Origin: Gammaproteobacteria bacterium
GTDB taxonomy: Bacteria; Pseudomonadota; Gammaproteobacteria; Pseudomonadales; Pseudohongiellaceae
Reading direction: 5' to 3'
Length of the DNA: 64,000 nucleotides
NCBI GenBank assembly: GCA_041395725.1
Contig: JAWKZW010000001.1
Location: 4,884,501-4,948,500, forward strand
The notes beneath the pieces were generated by a model. It worked only from the letters and a program-made list of their open reading frames with translations. It had not been told where the DNA came from and did not search any database. This document shows positions 17,718-26,538 of this stretch, in pieces. Within the stretch, counting starts at the first letter, position 1. Every line of letters begins with the position of its first letter. A program made the translations under genes and the position numbers.

Positions 17718-19439
17718 ATGAAGGCCATCACCGACAATCTCCTTGAAAAACTGGCCGGTCCTGGCGCCTTCAAACGAGGCAAAGCCTACTACGAACAGGG
17801 ACACGTGGCCGAGTTCAAGCGCCGCGGCAGGACCATCACCGCGCTGGTGGAAGGCACCGAGACCTGGCGTGTCACGTTGCGGCACACCGCCGCCGTCTTC
17901 GAAGGCTCCTGCGATTGCCCCGCCTCGGAGAACTTCGACTTCTGCAAACACTGCGTGGCCACGGCCATGGCCTACCGGGACGAGCTCGAGCAGCAGGACC
18001 AACTGAAAAAAAGCAGCGGGAAAGACCGGCTGCCCGCCTACCTTCTGACCTGGGAGAAACAGGCCCTGGTGGATCTGACGCTGGAATTATTGGCCTGCGA
18101 CCGGCCACGACTGAACGCCCTGCGCGTTCAGGCGGACATTGCTGCCGGCTCGTTCGACGATAAGGCCATCAAAAAGCAGATCACCGCAGCCATCCCCTAC
18201 AACAGGCATCTTTTTCGCTATGCCCAGGTACGCAATTATTTCCAGTCGGTGGAAAGTGTCCTGGAGACTCTCGCACCACAGTTAAAGACGCTCTCGCCCG
18301 ACAAGGCACTCCAACTGATCGACTACGCCATGGCGCGCATCGAGCGGGCTCTGGAAACCATCGACGACTCCGGCGGCTTTCGGTTTCCTGCGGTGGCATT
18401 GCTGACGTCATTGCATCTGGAAACCCTGCAGCGAAGTGACATGTCGCCCGAAAGGCTGGCTGGCTATCTCTATGGGCTTTATACGGAGCCTGTCATCGAT
18501 CTCTATCCCGCTATTCCGGATGATTACGCGGAAGTGCTGGGCACCGAAGGCCGGAAGCAATTCATCGCCATCATCCGCCGCGAATGGGACAAGCTGCCGC
18601 CCCTTGCCAGCGACGACTGGGACCAGAAGTTTGCCTATTGGCGCCTGCAGCAGCCGTTGCTGAAGGAGGCGGAACTAACCGACGACATCGAAGCCCGGAT
18701 CGCCCTTAAGATAAAAACCGCAACCGGATTCAGAGATTATCTGGAACTTTCAGCGCTGTGCCTGGAAAACGACCAGGCAGACAAGGCGCTGTATTGGCGC
18801 CGGAAGGCAGAAAAAGACAGCAACAAACCTTATCACAGCCAGGCGGCGCTGGAGGAAAACCAGATCGCCATCTGGTCCCACGGCGGCGATTACGACGCCG
18901 TGCTGAAAACCCGCTGGCGGCAATTCCTCGAAGACCCCAGCCTGCAACGTTACCAGGCCATTGTCAGTGTGCCTGGCGCGGGCAGGGAAAATGCCATCAG
19001 AAAAAGTGCGTTAACGAAGCTGCGGGATATTCAATCACAGGCAGCCGATCGTCCGGCAAAGAAACAGGCGGCACTGAATACCGCGGCGGAAATTCATCTA
19101 TTCTCCGATCAGGCCGAGGAGGCCCTGGCACTTGCCGAGTCGGAGGCGCTTCATCCTGACTTGCTGCTGCACATTGCCCAGGCCAACGACAAATTCCCCG
19201 ACCGGACACTGCCGCTGTACTTCAGAGTCGCTGCGTTCCATGTCAGGCAGGGCAATAATCAGAGCTATAAAACCGCAATCGACATCCTCAAATCCTGCAG
19301 GCAGCATCTGCCGAAAAAATTGTACGGTGCATTCGTTGTCCTGGCCGCGGAAATGCTCGAGAAGTTCAAGCAAAAGCGGAACTTTGCGAAGTGGCTGAGG
19401 GAGGCCTTTCCGGATATCAGATGGCCGGAAAAGAAATAA
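17718..19439 (+). CDS. SWIM zinc-finger protein
   Basis: 573 aa from the ATG at 17718; the frame extends to a TTG at 17673 but the ATG fits the family's N-terminus (KLAGPGAFKRGKAYYEQGHV). The SWIM motif C-x-C-xn-C-x-H is at C65, C67, C76 and H78 (CDCPASENFDFCKHC). The remaining 450 residues are helical and repeat-like (pairs such as ALYWRRKAEKD, ALALAESEA), consistent with TPR/HEAT-type repeats. SWIM domains bind DNA or proteins; these bacterial SWIM-plus-helical proteins are often near helicase genes but their role is unclear. Monocistronic here. Confidence 0.85.
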   Translation: MKAITDNLLEKLAGPGAFKRGKAYYEQGHVAEFKRRGRTITALVEGTETWRVTLRHTAAVFEGSCDCPASENFDFCKHCVATAMAYRDELEQQDQLKKSSGKDRLPAYLLTWEKQALVDLTLELLACDRPRLNALRVQADIAAGSFDDKAIKKQITAAIPYNRHLFRYAQVRNYFQSVESVLETLAPQLKTLSPDKALQLIDYAMARIERALETIDDSGGFRFPAVALLTSLHLETLQRSDMSPERLAGYLYGLYTEPVIDLYPAIPDDYAEVLGTEGRKQFIAIIRREWDKLPPLASDDWDQKFAYWRLQQPLLKEAELTDDIEARIALKIKTATGFRDYLELSALCLENDQADKALYWRRKAEKDSNKPYHSQAALEENQIAIWSHGGDYDAVLKTRWRQFLEDPSLQRYQAIVSVPGAGRENAIRKSALTKLRDIQSQAADRPAKKQAALNTAAEIHLFSDQAEEALALAESEALHPDLLLHIAQANDKFPDRTLPLYFRVAAFHVRQGNNQSYKTAIDILKSCRQHLPKKLYGAFVVLAAEMLEKFKQKRNFAKWLREAFPDIRWPEKK

Positions 19440-19457
19440 TGGGAATGCCCTGATATT

Positions 19458-20210
19458 TCAGTTTACGATTCCCGGATCAGGAATGTAACGTTTCAACATG
19501 CTTGCAAAGGCGGCACGTCCCGCGCCTGACTTAATCAGATCTTCTTTGGCAAACCGGGCTGCTTCTGCGAAGATTGGTTTTGGATTGCGCGCCTTCATGT
19601 GAACTTCTGCAACGCGTTCCATATAAACGAAACTCCCTACCGCTTCAGCGACGCTATCACCGCCGGTTAACAAACCGTGATTTCTAAGAATTATCGCGCT
19701 GTTCTGACCCAGGGCGGCAGCAATCCGGCGCCCCGCTGCAACACTTTGAACCTGTACTTCTTCGTCTTCCCACAGCGCATGGTCTTCGAAAAAAATACAG
19801 GATTCCTGCGAGATCGGCTCTATCCTTCTTGCTTCAGCTGAGAACGGTGTGCCCCAGCCAGTGTGGACGTGAGCTGCGCTGATTAAATCGGGCCGTGCTT
19901 CGAGAATAGGATGATGGATAAAGTAGCCAGCAATATTGATAAACCCCTCACCTTCAACAAGCTCACCATTCGGGCCAACTAAAACGAGATCAGATACCAT
20001 CGCCGCGTGATAAGAAACACCATAGCGTAACATCCAGAAACAATCCGTTCTTTCAGGATCTCGTGCGCTGATGTGACCATCACCCAGGTCGCCCCATCTC
20101 TGCGCTGCAAACAATCGATAGCCCAGCGCACAATCACGTTTCCTTCGAGCACGTATTTCTTCGACGGAATATTTGGCTTTACCACTCTGCTGTTGGATTG
20201 CTTCTGACAT
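19458..20210 (-). CDS. Class II aldolase/adducin-family protein
   Basis: 250 aa from the ATG at 20210, chosen because AGGAGT lies 6 bases upstream; the longer frame to 20252 has no such site. The family's zinc ligands are visible as AAHVHTGWG and a later RNHGLLTGG, with the LFAAQRWGDLGDGHISARDP region near the N-terminus. Class II aldolases split or epimerise phosphorylated sugars with zinc; this subgroup acts on varied hydroxy-acids, so substrate is open. Transcribed towards the SWIM gene and divergent from hrpB. Confidence 0.85.
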   Translation of the reverse strand: MSEAIQQQSGKAKYSVEEIRARRKRDCALGYRLFAAQRWGDLGDGHISARDPERTDCFWMLRYGVSYHAAMVSDLVLVGPNGELVEGEGFINIAGYFIHHPILEARPDLISAAHVHTGWGTPFSAEARRIEPISQESCIFFEDHALWEDEEVQVQSVAAGRRIAAALGQNSAIILRNHGLLTGGDSVAEAVGSFVYMERVAEVHMKARNPKPIFAEAARFAKEDLIKSGAGRAAFASMLKRYIPDPGIVN

Positions 20211-20378
20211 GCTGACTCCTGGATTCAATTCTACGAAATGGGGCAGCCTCACCCATCGCTCAATGAGGCTGAAATGAACTTTACTAAGTTTTCACTGATA
20301 GTCAAAACAGGGCGCAGGACAGAAACAGGCTCAATCTGCGCTATACTAATGGGCGACCCCGTCTCCCCTGACAAGACC

Positions 20379-22925
20379 ATGCCTTTGCTTCCCTCCAACA
20401 ATCATCTGCCGGTTACCGAAGTCCTCGAAGAGTTGAAGTCGACTCTCAACCGCCACCACGAAGCAATTCTGCAGGCGCCGCCCGGCGCCGGAAAAACCAC
20501 GCTTGTTCCTCTGGCACTGGCAGCTGAACCCTAGCTGGGCAACAGAAAAATCCTGATACTGGAGCCACGCCGCATTGCAACCCGCGCTGCGGCGCACCGG
20601 ATGGCGGACCTGCTTGGCGAATCGGTGGGCCAGACCGTGGGCTATCGCATGCGCCTTGATACCAGGGTTTCGTCTTCCACAAAAATCGAAGTGATTACAG
20701 AAGGCATCCTCACCCGCATGCTTCAGGAGGATCCCTCTCTTGTCGATGTGGGGCTGGTTATTTTCGACGAGTTTCATGAACGTAGCCTGGACGCGGATCT
20801 GGCCCTTGCCTTGTGCCTGAAGGGAAGATCGCTGTTCAGAGAGGACGATCCGCTTAAACTGCTTATCATGTCGGCTACGCTGGACAGCCATAAACTGGAA
20901 GAACTCACCGGGGCGCCCGTTGTGCGCAGCGAAGGAAAACAATACCCGGTAGACATCGTCTACGGAAAATCCAGCCAGCCGAAAGACTCCATCCAGGACA
21001 AGACTGTTACGGCAATATTAGGGGCATTGGCTGACAATCCCGACAGCAGCATTCTGGTATTCCTGCCTGGCCAGGGCGAAATCAGGCGAGTGGAAGACTC
21101 GCTTGCCATAGCACTGCAGAGTCGAAGAATCCGCGACGTGCAGCTGCGAGCTCTCTATGGCAACCTTTCCCTGGAAGAACAACAGGCAGCCATCGCTCCG
21201 GTAGCAAACCATGGTGAACGCAAAGTCGTGCTTGCAACCAACATAGCGGAAACCAGCCTAACTATCGAAGGTGTGGATGTTGTTATCGACTCTGGTCTGG
21301 CCCGGGAACCCGTGTTCGACCCGACATCGGGCATGACCCGTCTGCATACCCGCAGGATTTCCCAGGCATCGAGCACCCAGAGAATGGGTCGCGCCGGGAG
21401 ATTGCGTCCAGGAAAATGTTATCGTCTCTGGTCAAAAAGCCAGCAGGATCAGATGGCGCCTCATGCAACGCCGGAGATACTGAACGCCGACCTCGCCCCG
21501 GTTGCGCTGCAACTTCTGCAATGGGGCATCAATGACCCCGACGAACTCGCCTGGATGGACCCACCCGGTCGCGGTCCCTGGCTGCAGGCAGTATCGTTGC
21601 TGATCAAGCTCGGCGCGATAGTCGACACTGATAACGGCCTACGGCTAACCGATCACGGCACTCAGATGGCTGGCCTTGCCGTGCACCCCCGTCTTGCGCA
21701 CATGCTTATATGCGGTCAATCGATTGGGCGGGCAGACACTGCCAGCCTTCTTGCGAGCATCCTCTCCGATCGCGATCCATTGGGTCGGGACACGCCTGAT
21801 ATGAATGACAGACTCGATATCCTGACGGAACAATCGACATGCCCTAACCAGCACCGTGGCTGGTTTCGTCGTAGCCATCAACTCGCCGAACAATTCAGAG
21901 CGCAAATCAACGGCCTGGCAATTGAGCCGGACGCGGGGCAGATAAAGCACGATCAGGTAGCAGGATATCTCATCGCCTGCGCCTACCCTGATCGAATTGC
22001 CAGGCGTCGACACGCCGGTGGTTTTCAACTAGCGAACGGCCGGGGGGTAAGCATCGCAGAAAACCATAGTCTTGGCGAATCGAAATGGCTGGCCGTCGCT
22101 GAAGCCGGCGGCAGGGCGAAATCAAAAGGCGACACAATTCACTCGGCTGCTGCTTTAGATGCAACCCTGTTTGATTCGTTACTTGCGGACCAGATTACAA
22201 TCAACACCGTCGTCGAGTGGGACAGTAAAACAAAGCGATTCATTGCCGAAGAAAGACAACAGATCGGCGCACTGGTTCTAAGCCGCAGCCAACTCACTGA
22301 GGTTCCGGCTGACGCCAAGCAGGAAGCCCTCATAAAAACTGTTCAAACTTCAGGACTGGAAATCTTACCTTTTACCAGGGAACTTCGACAATGGCAGGCG
22401 CGCGTCGAACTGGTCCGGACCACTACTGGAAATACGGACTGGCCTCAGGTGTCCGACGAACATCTGTCAGCTTCCCTGAACGATTGGCTCGGGCCGTATC
22501 TCGAACCCATCAACCTGCTAAGCCATTTTAAGAAACTTGATTTGAAGTCAATTCTTACTTCGTTGCTGACATGGGAACAGAATCAACAACTGAACGTTCT
22601 GGCGCCGCAACGTCTGCAGGTGCCTTCCGGTTCCAGTTACGCGCTTGATTACACCGCAACACCGCCGGTACTGGCAGTAAAGCTACAGGAAATGTTTGGA
22701 TGCGTTGATACACCCACTGTCCTCAATGGCCAGGTACCAGTCACTGTCCATCTGCTATCCCCCGCCGGCAGACCAGTACAGGTCACTCAGGATCTGGCCG
22801 GCTTCTGGGATACATCCTACCAGGACGTCAGAAAGGAAATGAAGGGGCGCTACCCAAAACATCCGTGGCCGGAAGACCCACGGAATGCCGTGCCAACAGG
22901 AAGAGCGAAACCGAGACGAAAGTGA
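20379..22925 (+). pseudogene. hrpB: ATP-dependent helicase HrpB, interrupted by an in-frame TAG
   Basis: The frame from ATG 20379 (or 20349) encodes the HrpB N-terminus with Walker A GAGKTT, then meets TAG at 20532-20534 (codon 52), and continues in the same frame to 22925. Downstream lie EPRRIATRAAA (motif Ia), DEFHER (motif II), MSATLDS (motif III), QRMGRAGRLRPGKCYRLW (motif VI) and the HrpB C-terminus KGRYPKHPWPEDP. The stop sits where homologues usually have Trp (EPW-L), so TGG to TAG explains it. A product restarting at ATG 20601 would lack the ATP-binding loop. Either decayed, suppressed, or a sequence error. Confidence 0.85.
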
Positions 22926-22956
22926 GACTTGGGGACACTAATAGTTTAAAAAGACT

Positions 22957-23065
22957 TGGGGACACTAATAGTTTAATAGTTTAAGAACCCACAAGAAGAA
23001 AGCTCAGGCATTCAACCTGGAAAAAATTATTTAGTCGTTAAGCTATTAAACTATTAGTGTCCCCC
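22957..23065. repeat. Inverted-repeat element, copy 1
   Basis: A 22-bp arm at 22958-22979 beginning GGGGACACTAATAG is the exact reverse complement of 23043-23064; total about 110 bp. The interior (AAGAAGAAAGCTCAGG-x-ATTCAAC) matches copy 2 closely. An extra partial left end lies just before it (22927-22950). REP/MITE-like; GGGGACA ends are typical of repeats mobilised by RAYT (TnpA_REP) enzymes, which are not in the window. Confidence 0.85.
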
Positions 23066-23123
23066 ATTACTCATGTTCAGTAAACGTGAGAAGGGATATC
23101 AAGCGATGGGTTATCAGATTCAC

Positions 23124-23915
23124 TCAATTAGCCGGCACACCAGCCACTAATTGCTGCGTTACCCGGCACGCCGGGTAACCACTGCATCCCCAGAACTGTT
23201 CCCCAGCGCGAACACCGCGCTTGACGGTCCTTACCACGAGTTGCTTACCACAGGCAGGACATAACCGGTCCGCACGAGGATTAGATCGAGCCTTTAACTG
23301 GGTGACATGCTGCTTATGAGTTACCATTGAGGGTGTGAAGCGGCTGGCTTGAATCCTCTCCACGATTGCACTGATTTCTTCTTCGGAAAAGACCGGCTCC
23401 TTGAATGATTGAATGTAATCAATGTATTGGCGCCCATAAGTCACATTTGCAGGCATTTCGGTCTTAAAGTCACAATTACCAACGAAGGCAATCACTGAAT
23501 GCAATCGATCTGCAGGAATATCCAGGGCTGCCTCCAGTGCCTTCAGGTGTTTATAATTCTGGCGCAGCGGATTCTGGAACCTGAATGGCTTGCGGTAGAT
23601 CTTCTGAGTCCATTGCGCCTGTTGTTCGCTGCCGAATATCCAACCCCTCATGTTCTTGGTCTCGATCACAAACACCCCATATCGCGACACATAGATATGA
23701 TCGATCTGAGTGGTACCATCAGGCGTCGGCAGGGTTACGTTATGCAGCGGAATATAGGTATCCCGCGGCAGTCGCATCCGCGCCAACCAGCGGACGAGCA
23801 ACTCACCCATATAGCCCTTAAACCATGGGCTTCTGATAACAAAAACCAGGAGGCCCATCGGCAGCAGGGTTTTCAAATAGGGAATGACCAGAGTGAGGAT
23901 GAGAGAAGTGTCCAT
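23124..23915 (-). CDS. NERD-domain protein with C4 zinc finger
   Basis: 263 aa. An N-terminal membrane segment (about residues 7-25) precedes a NERD domain: LPRDTYIPLHNVTLPTPDG, TTQIDHIYVSRYGVFVIETKN with the D and E-x-K positions of a PD-(D/E)XK-like core, and FRFQNPLRQNYKHL. The C-terminus (CPACGKQLVVRTVKRG, then FWGCSGYPACR) is a topoisomerase I-type C4 zinc finger. NERD domains are presumed nucleases of mobile-element or DNA-processing systems. It lies between the two 110-bp inverted-repeat elements together with the divergent DUF3465 gene. Confidence 0.88.
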   Translation of the reverse strand: MDTSLILTLVIPYLKTLLPMGLLVFVIRSPWFKGYMGELLVRWLARMRLPRDTYIPLHNVTLPTPDGTTQIDHIYVSRYGVFVIETKNMRGWIFGSEQQAQWTQKIYRKPFRFQNPLRQNYKHLKALEAALDIPADRLHSVIAFVGNCDFKTEMPANVTYGRQYIDYIQSFKEPVFSEEEISAIVERIQASRFTPSMVTHKQHVTQLKARSNPRADRLCPACGKQLVVRTVKRGVRAGEQFWGCSGYPACRVTQQLVAGVPAN

Positions 23916-24056
23916 GCTTCGTGCGTTCGAATTTTCCTGTTAGCGTGGGCTGTTACTATCCCATCAACATAGTGGGGTTTCCGTGAGCCAGCTAACATTC
24001 ACCCCTTGACGATTCTGCGACACTGCCCCCCTGAGATTTAGCCAGGGTGCATACCC

Positions 24057-24530
24057 ATGAACAAACTTTGGATCAGTGGCGCGATTCTGCTGGCTGTCTA
24101 TGCCTGGGGCCAGATAACCGCCCCAGGCGTGCCTTTTGACGCCGGCTTGAATGAATTTGCCTCATCGCCCGGCGAGGTTAATTCGTCTGCTACCGACAGC
24201 AGCAGAATTCTCGGCGACGCATACAGCCAACGCACCAGCAATCTCCAGGTTGAAGGCAATGGTGTTGTATCGCGGGTGCTGACCGATGACAACAATGGCA
24301 GCCGTCATCAGCGTTTCATCCTTACCCTGATGTCCGGGCAGACCCTGTTAGTTGCACACAACATCGACCTGGCACCTCGAGTCGCGTCCATCGCCCCTGG
24401 TGATCGGGTGGATTTCTTCGGCGAGTACGAATGGAACGCGCAGGGTGGAGTCATTCACTGGACCCATAAAGATCCTCAGGGACGGCACGTGGCTGGTTGG
24501 TTGCGCCACAACGGTCGCACTTACCAGTAA
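24057..24530 (+). CDS. DUF3465 exported protein
   Basis: 157 aa. Residues 1-20 form a signal sequence or membrane anchor (LWISGAILLAVYAWG). The C-terminal half carries the DUF3465 signature: HQRFILTLMSGQTLLVAHNIDLAPRV, VDFFGEYEWNAQGGVIHWTHKDP and GRHVAGWLRHNG. Members are small periplasmic proteins of unknown function with an OB-fold-like look. Transcribed away from the NERD gene across about 140 bp and ends 30 bp before inverted-repeat copy 2. Confidence 0.85.
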   Translation: MNKLWISGAILLAVYAWGQITAPGVPFDAGLNEFASSPGEVNSSATDSSRILGDAYSQRTSNLQVEGNGVVSRVLTDDNNGSRHQRFILTLMSGQTLLVAHNIDLAPRVASIAPGDRVDFFGEYEWNAQGGVIHWTHKDPQGRHVAGWLRHNGRTYQ

Positions 24531-24560
24531 TGGGAAAAAGGTGCTCCATTGCCAGGAAAC

Positions 24561-24671
24561 TTGGGGACACTGATAGTTTAATAGTTTAAGAAACCCGCAA
24601 GAAGAAAGCTCAGGAATTCAACTTGAAGAAAAAAGATAGTTGTTAAGCTATTAAACTATTAGTGTCCCCCA
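24561..24671. repeat. Inverted-repeat element, copy 2
   Basis: Arms 24563-24584 and 24648-24669 are 22 bp with one mismatch; the interior is nearly the same as in copy 1 and in the same orientation. An extra partial right end (ATTAGTGTCCCC, 24671-24682) follows, mirroring the extra left end of copy 1. The two copies bracket the NERD and DUF3465 genes. Confidence 0.85.
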
Positions 24672-24757
24672 TTAGTGTCCCCATTACTGCTTGATCGTTC
24701 CATAAAAGGTTGCTGTCGCTCCCTTTATAGGAACGAAACACTCCAAATAACAGACAG

Positions 24758-25082
24758 GGCATTGGCCCGGTGCAGCGAGAACTGGAATAGCTCGCCGGGG
24801 TGAACCTGTTGATCGTCACTCAGATCGGCAATCAGAAGCACTACCAGCGATATCGACCTGATGATCGTCGGCGATGCGCTATCCTATTCCGAAGTGGTCA
24901 CGCTGTTAGCTGAAACGGAGACGCAACTCGGCCGCACGATAAACCCAACACTATGCGAGCAGGCTGACTTTGCCCGCAAGCTGGGTGAGGAAAACCCATT
25001 TGTAAACAGCGTAGTGGGTCAACCCCTGATTTTACTCGCTGGGTCAAAGGATGACATCGTCAAACCTGGAAAATCTGGTTAA
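24758..25082 (+). pseudogene. Winged-helix nucleotidyltransferase relic
   Basis: From 24758 one frame reads GIGPVQRELE, a TAG at 24788, then LAGVNLLIVTQIGNQKHYQ, which is the wing of an ArsR-like winged helix. At about 24845 the coding sense shifts frame and resumes as SDIDLMIVGDALSYSEVVTLLAETETQLGR to 25082, the metal-binding part (GS-SDIDL type) of a small nucleotidyltransferase. Known family members join these two parts through a segment that is missing here. So the gene has lost its middle and has a stop: a clear relic. Confidence 0.7.
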
Positions 25083-25120
25083 GACGCAACCCTGCCTGCT
25101 TCCATTGCCGACTGAACGCT

Positions 25121-25948
25121 CTACCCCGAAAGCCCGAACCGCTTCCGTAAAAAATGTGCCACACCATCTTCATCATGATGACCAATGACGTCTGTCGCCT
25201 GCTCTTTGAGGTCAGCATGCGCGTTGGCGGTGGCATAGGACTCGGTGGCCACGGCGAACATGCTCAGATCGTTTTCCCCGTCACCGAAAACAATGATCTC
25301 GTCATAGCCGAATTCGTCGCGCAGGGTAGTGATACCGCTGCCCTTGCTGCCGCGGCTGTGGTGGATATCCATCCAGCGCAGATTCTGTTCCTGAATGGCC
25401 GTGCCGGTATAGGCCACCAGATCTTCTTCATCGGCAATCAGGTCGATCACCGATTGCACGGCGCCGGCGGGCCCCATGCCGCTGAGGGCGATGACATGTG
25501 CCGTGTCGGGCATATTGCGCAGCGGCTCTACCGGGAGATGCCGTTCGTCCTCGAACAACTGGGCAAGGTTGCCTTCCGCTTCATTTTTGAGGGTGCCGTG
25601 ATACACAGCGTGACGCCCATCAGTCTCGAGAGTGAAGACAAAGGGCGTGATTTCCTGCAGAGTCATGGCTGCCATCACGTGCCAGACTTCCTGCTGGGTC
25701 AACAGGTGCCTGTGGCTGTAGTCCTGCCGCTCAGGGCACCAGATCATTGCGCCGTTTTTAAGGATGTGCGGCAGCGCAAACCGGTGCCGCTCGATAGGCC
25801 CCCGCGCTGCCTGCAGCGTCCTGCCGGTTGCCACCGTATAAGGGATGCCCGCTGCACGCATGAGCACCAGGGTTTCGGCGGTGAACGCGGATACCTCTGA
25901 GCGGGCGTTCAGCAGAGTGCCGTCCATATCAAAAACAACGAGTCTCAT
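25121..25948 (-). CDS. HAD-IIB (Cof-type) phosphatase
   Basis: 275 aa. Motif I VVFDMDGTLL (nucleophile Asp at residue 6 to 8), motif II region ATGRTLQAARG, the motif III Lys within the family's GSKGSGITTL, and motif IV FGDGENDLSMF are all present, with a C2-type cap between. Cof-type HAD hydrolases remove phosphate from sugar phosphates or flavin and pyridoxal phosphates; the substrate is not predictable. Lies 75 bp downstream of the TPR lipoprotein gene on the same strand and may share its transcript. Confidence 0.9.
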   Translation of the reverse strand: MRLVVFDMDGTLLNARSEVSAFTAETLVLMRAAGIPYTVATGRTLQAARGPIERHRFALPHILKNGAMIWCPERQDYSHRHLLTQQEVWHVMAAMTLQEITPFVFTLETDGRHAVYHGTLKNEAEGNLAQLFEDERHLPVEPLRNMPDTAHVIALSGMGPAGAVQSVIDLIADEEDLVAYTGTAIQEQNLRWMDIHHSRGSKGSGITTLRDEFGYDEIIVFGDGENDLSMFAVATESYATANAHADLKEQATDVIGHHDEDGVAHFLRKRFGLSG

Positions 25949-26022
25949 GATGTACTCTTACTGTGAAATTCGGGATCCGGTTCAATCAGGCTGGTGTGCT
26001 TGATTTTCTTCAGCTCGCGTTT

Positions 26023-26538
26023 TTACCGGCCAGCCTGGCTGATGCGGGACAGCAGCAGGTTTATATCCTGCGTCAGGCCCTGGTCATTGCCGGCGAAGCT
26101 CAGCGCCCGGCGGGCAACACCCTCGGCATCGTTGTACTGCTCCTGCTGGTAGCGGATAGTGGCCAGCCGATACCACAGATAGGCGTCTCTGGGCGCAATC
26201 CGCAGCGCCCGTTCACTGAGCGCGGCCGCCCGCTCCAGGTCACCGGCCGCGATGGCATCGTCTACGGATGCCAGCAGAGTCGATGCCGGCGTCGGCGGCA
26301 CGGGAGTGCGCCCGGAAACTGCGGAAGGATCCTGTCCCGGTAGCGGCTGATCCTGGACCGGCCCGGGAATTGTTCCTGGCGAGGGTTGCTGCTCGGCAGG
26401 GGAAGTTGACTCTCGCAGTACCTCAGGTGAACTGGTGGAGACCGGGGCGACGACGCTCCTGCTGCCCGTGTTGTAGGTGGCGCAAGCCGACAGAATGCTC
26501 AAGGACAGCAAGACGGACAGTCGTAACGACATAGTCAC
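26023..26538 (-). CDS. TPR lipoprotein
   Basis: 171 aa. A signal peptide ends in the lipobox LSAC with Cys19 as lipidation site, followed by a Pro/Ser-rich linker and two TPR-like repeats near residues 95-160 (ERAAALSERALRIAPRDAYLWYRLATIRYQQEQYNDAEGVA, split by a loop). Its ATG overlaps the mrcB stop (ATGA), so it is coupled to PBP1B. By position it could be an outer-membrane partner of PBP1B, analogous to LpoB, although it is not an LpoB homologue by motif; that role is inference. Confidence 0.85.
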   Translation of the reverse strand: MTMSLRLSVLLSLSILSACATYNTGSRSVVAPVSTSSPEVLRESTSPAEQQPSPGTIPGPVQDQPLPGQDPSAVSGRTPVPPTPASTLLASVDDAIAAGDLERAAALSERALRIAPRDAYLWYRLATIRYQQEQYNDAEGVARRALSFAGNDQGLTQDINLLLSRISQAGR

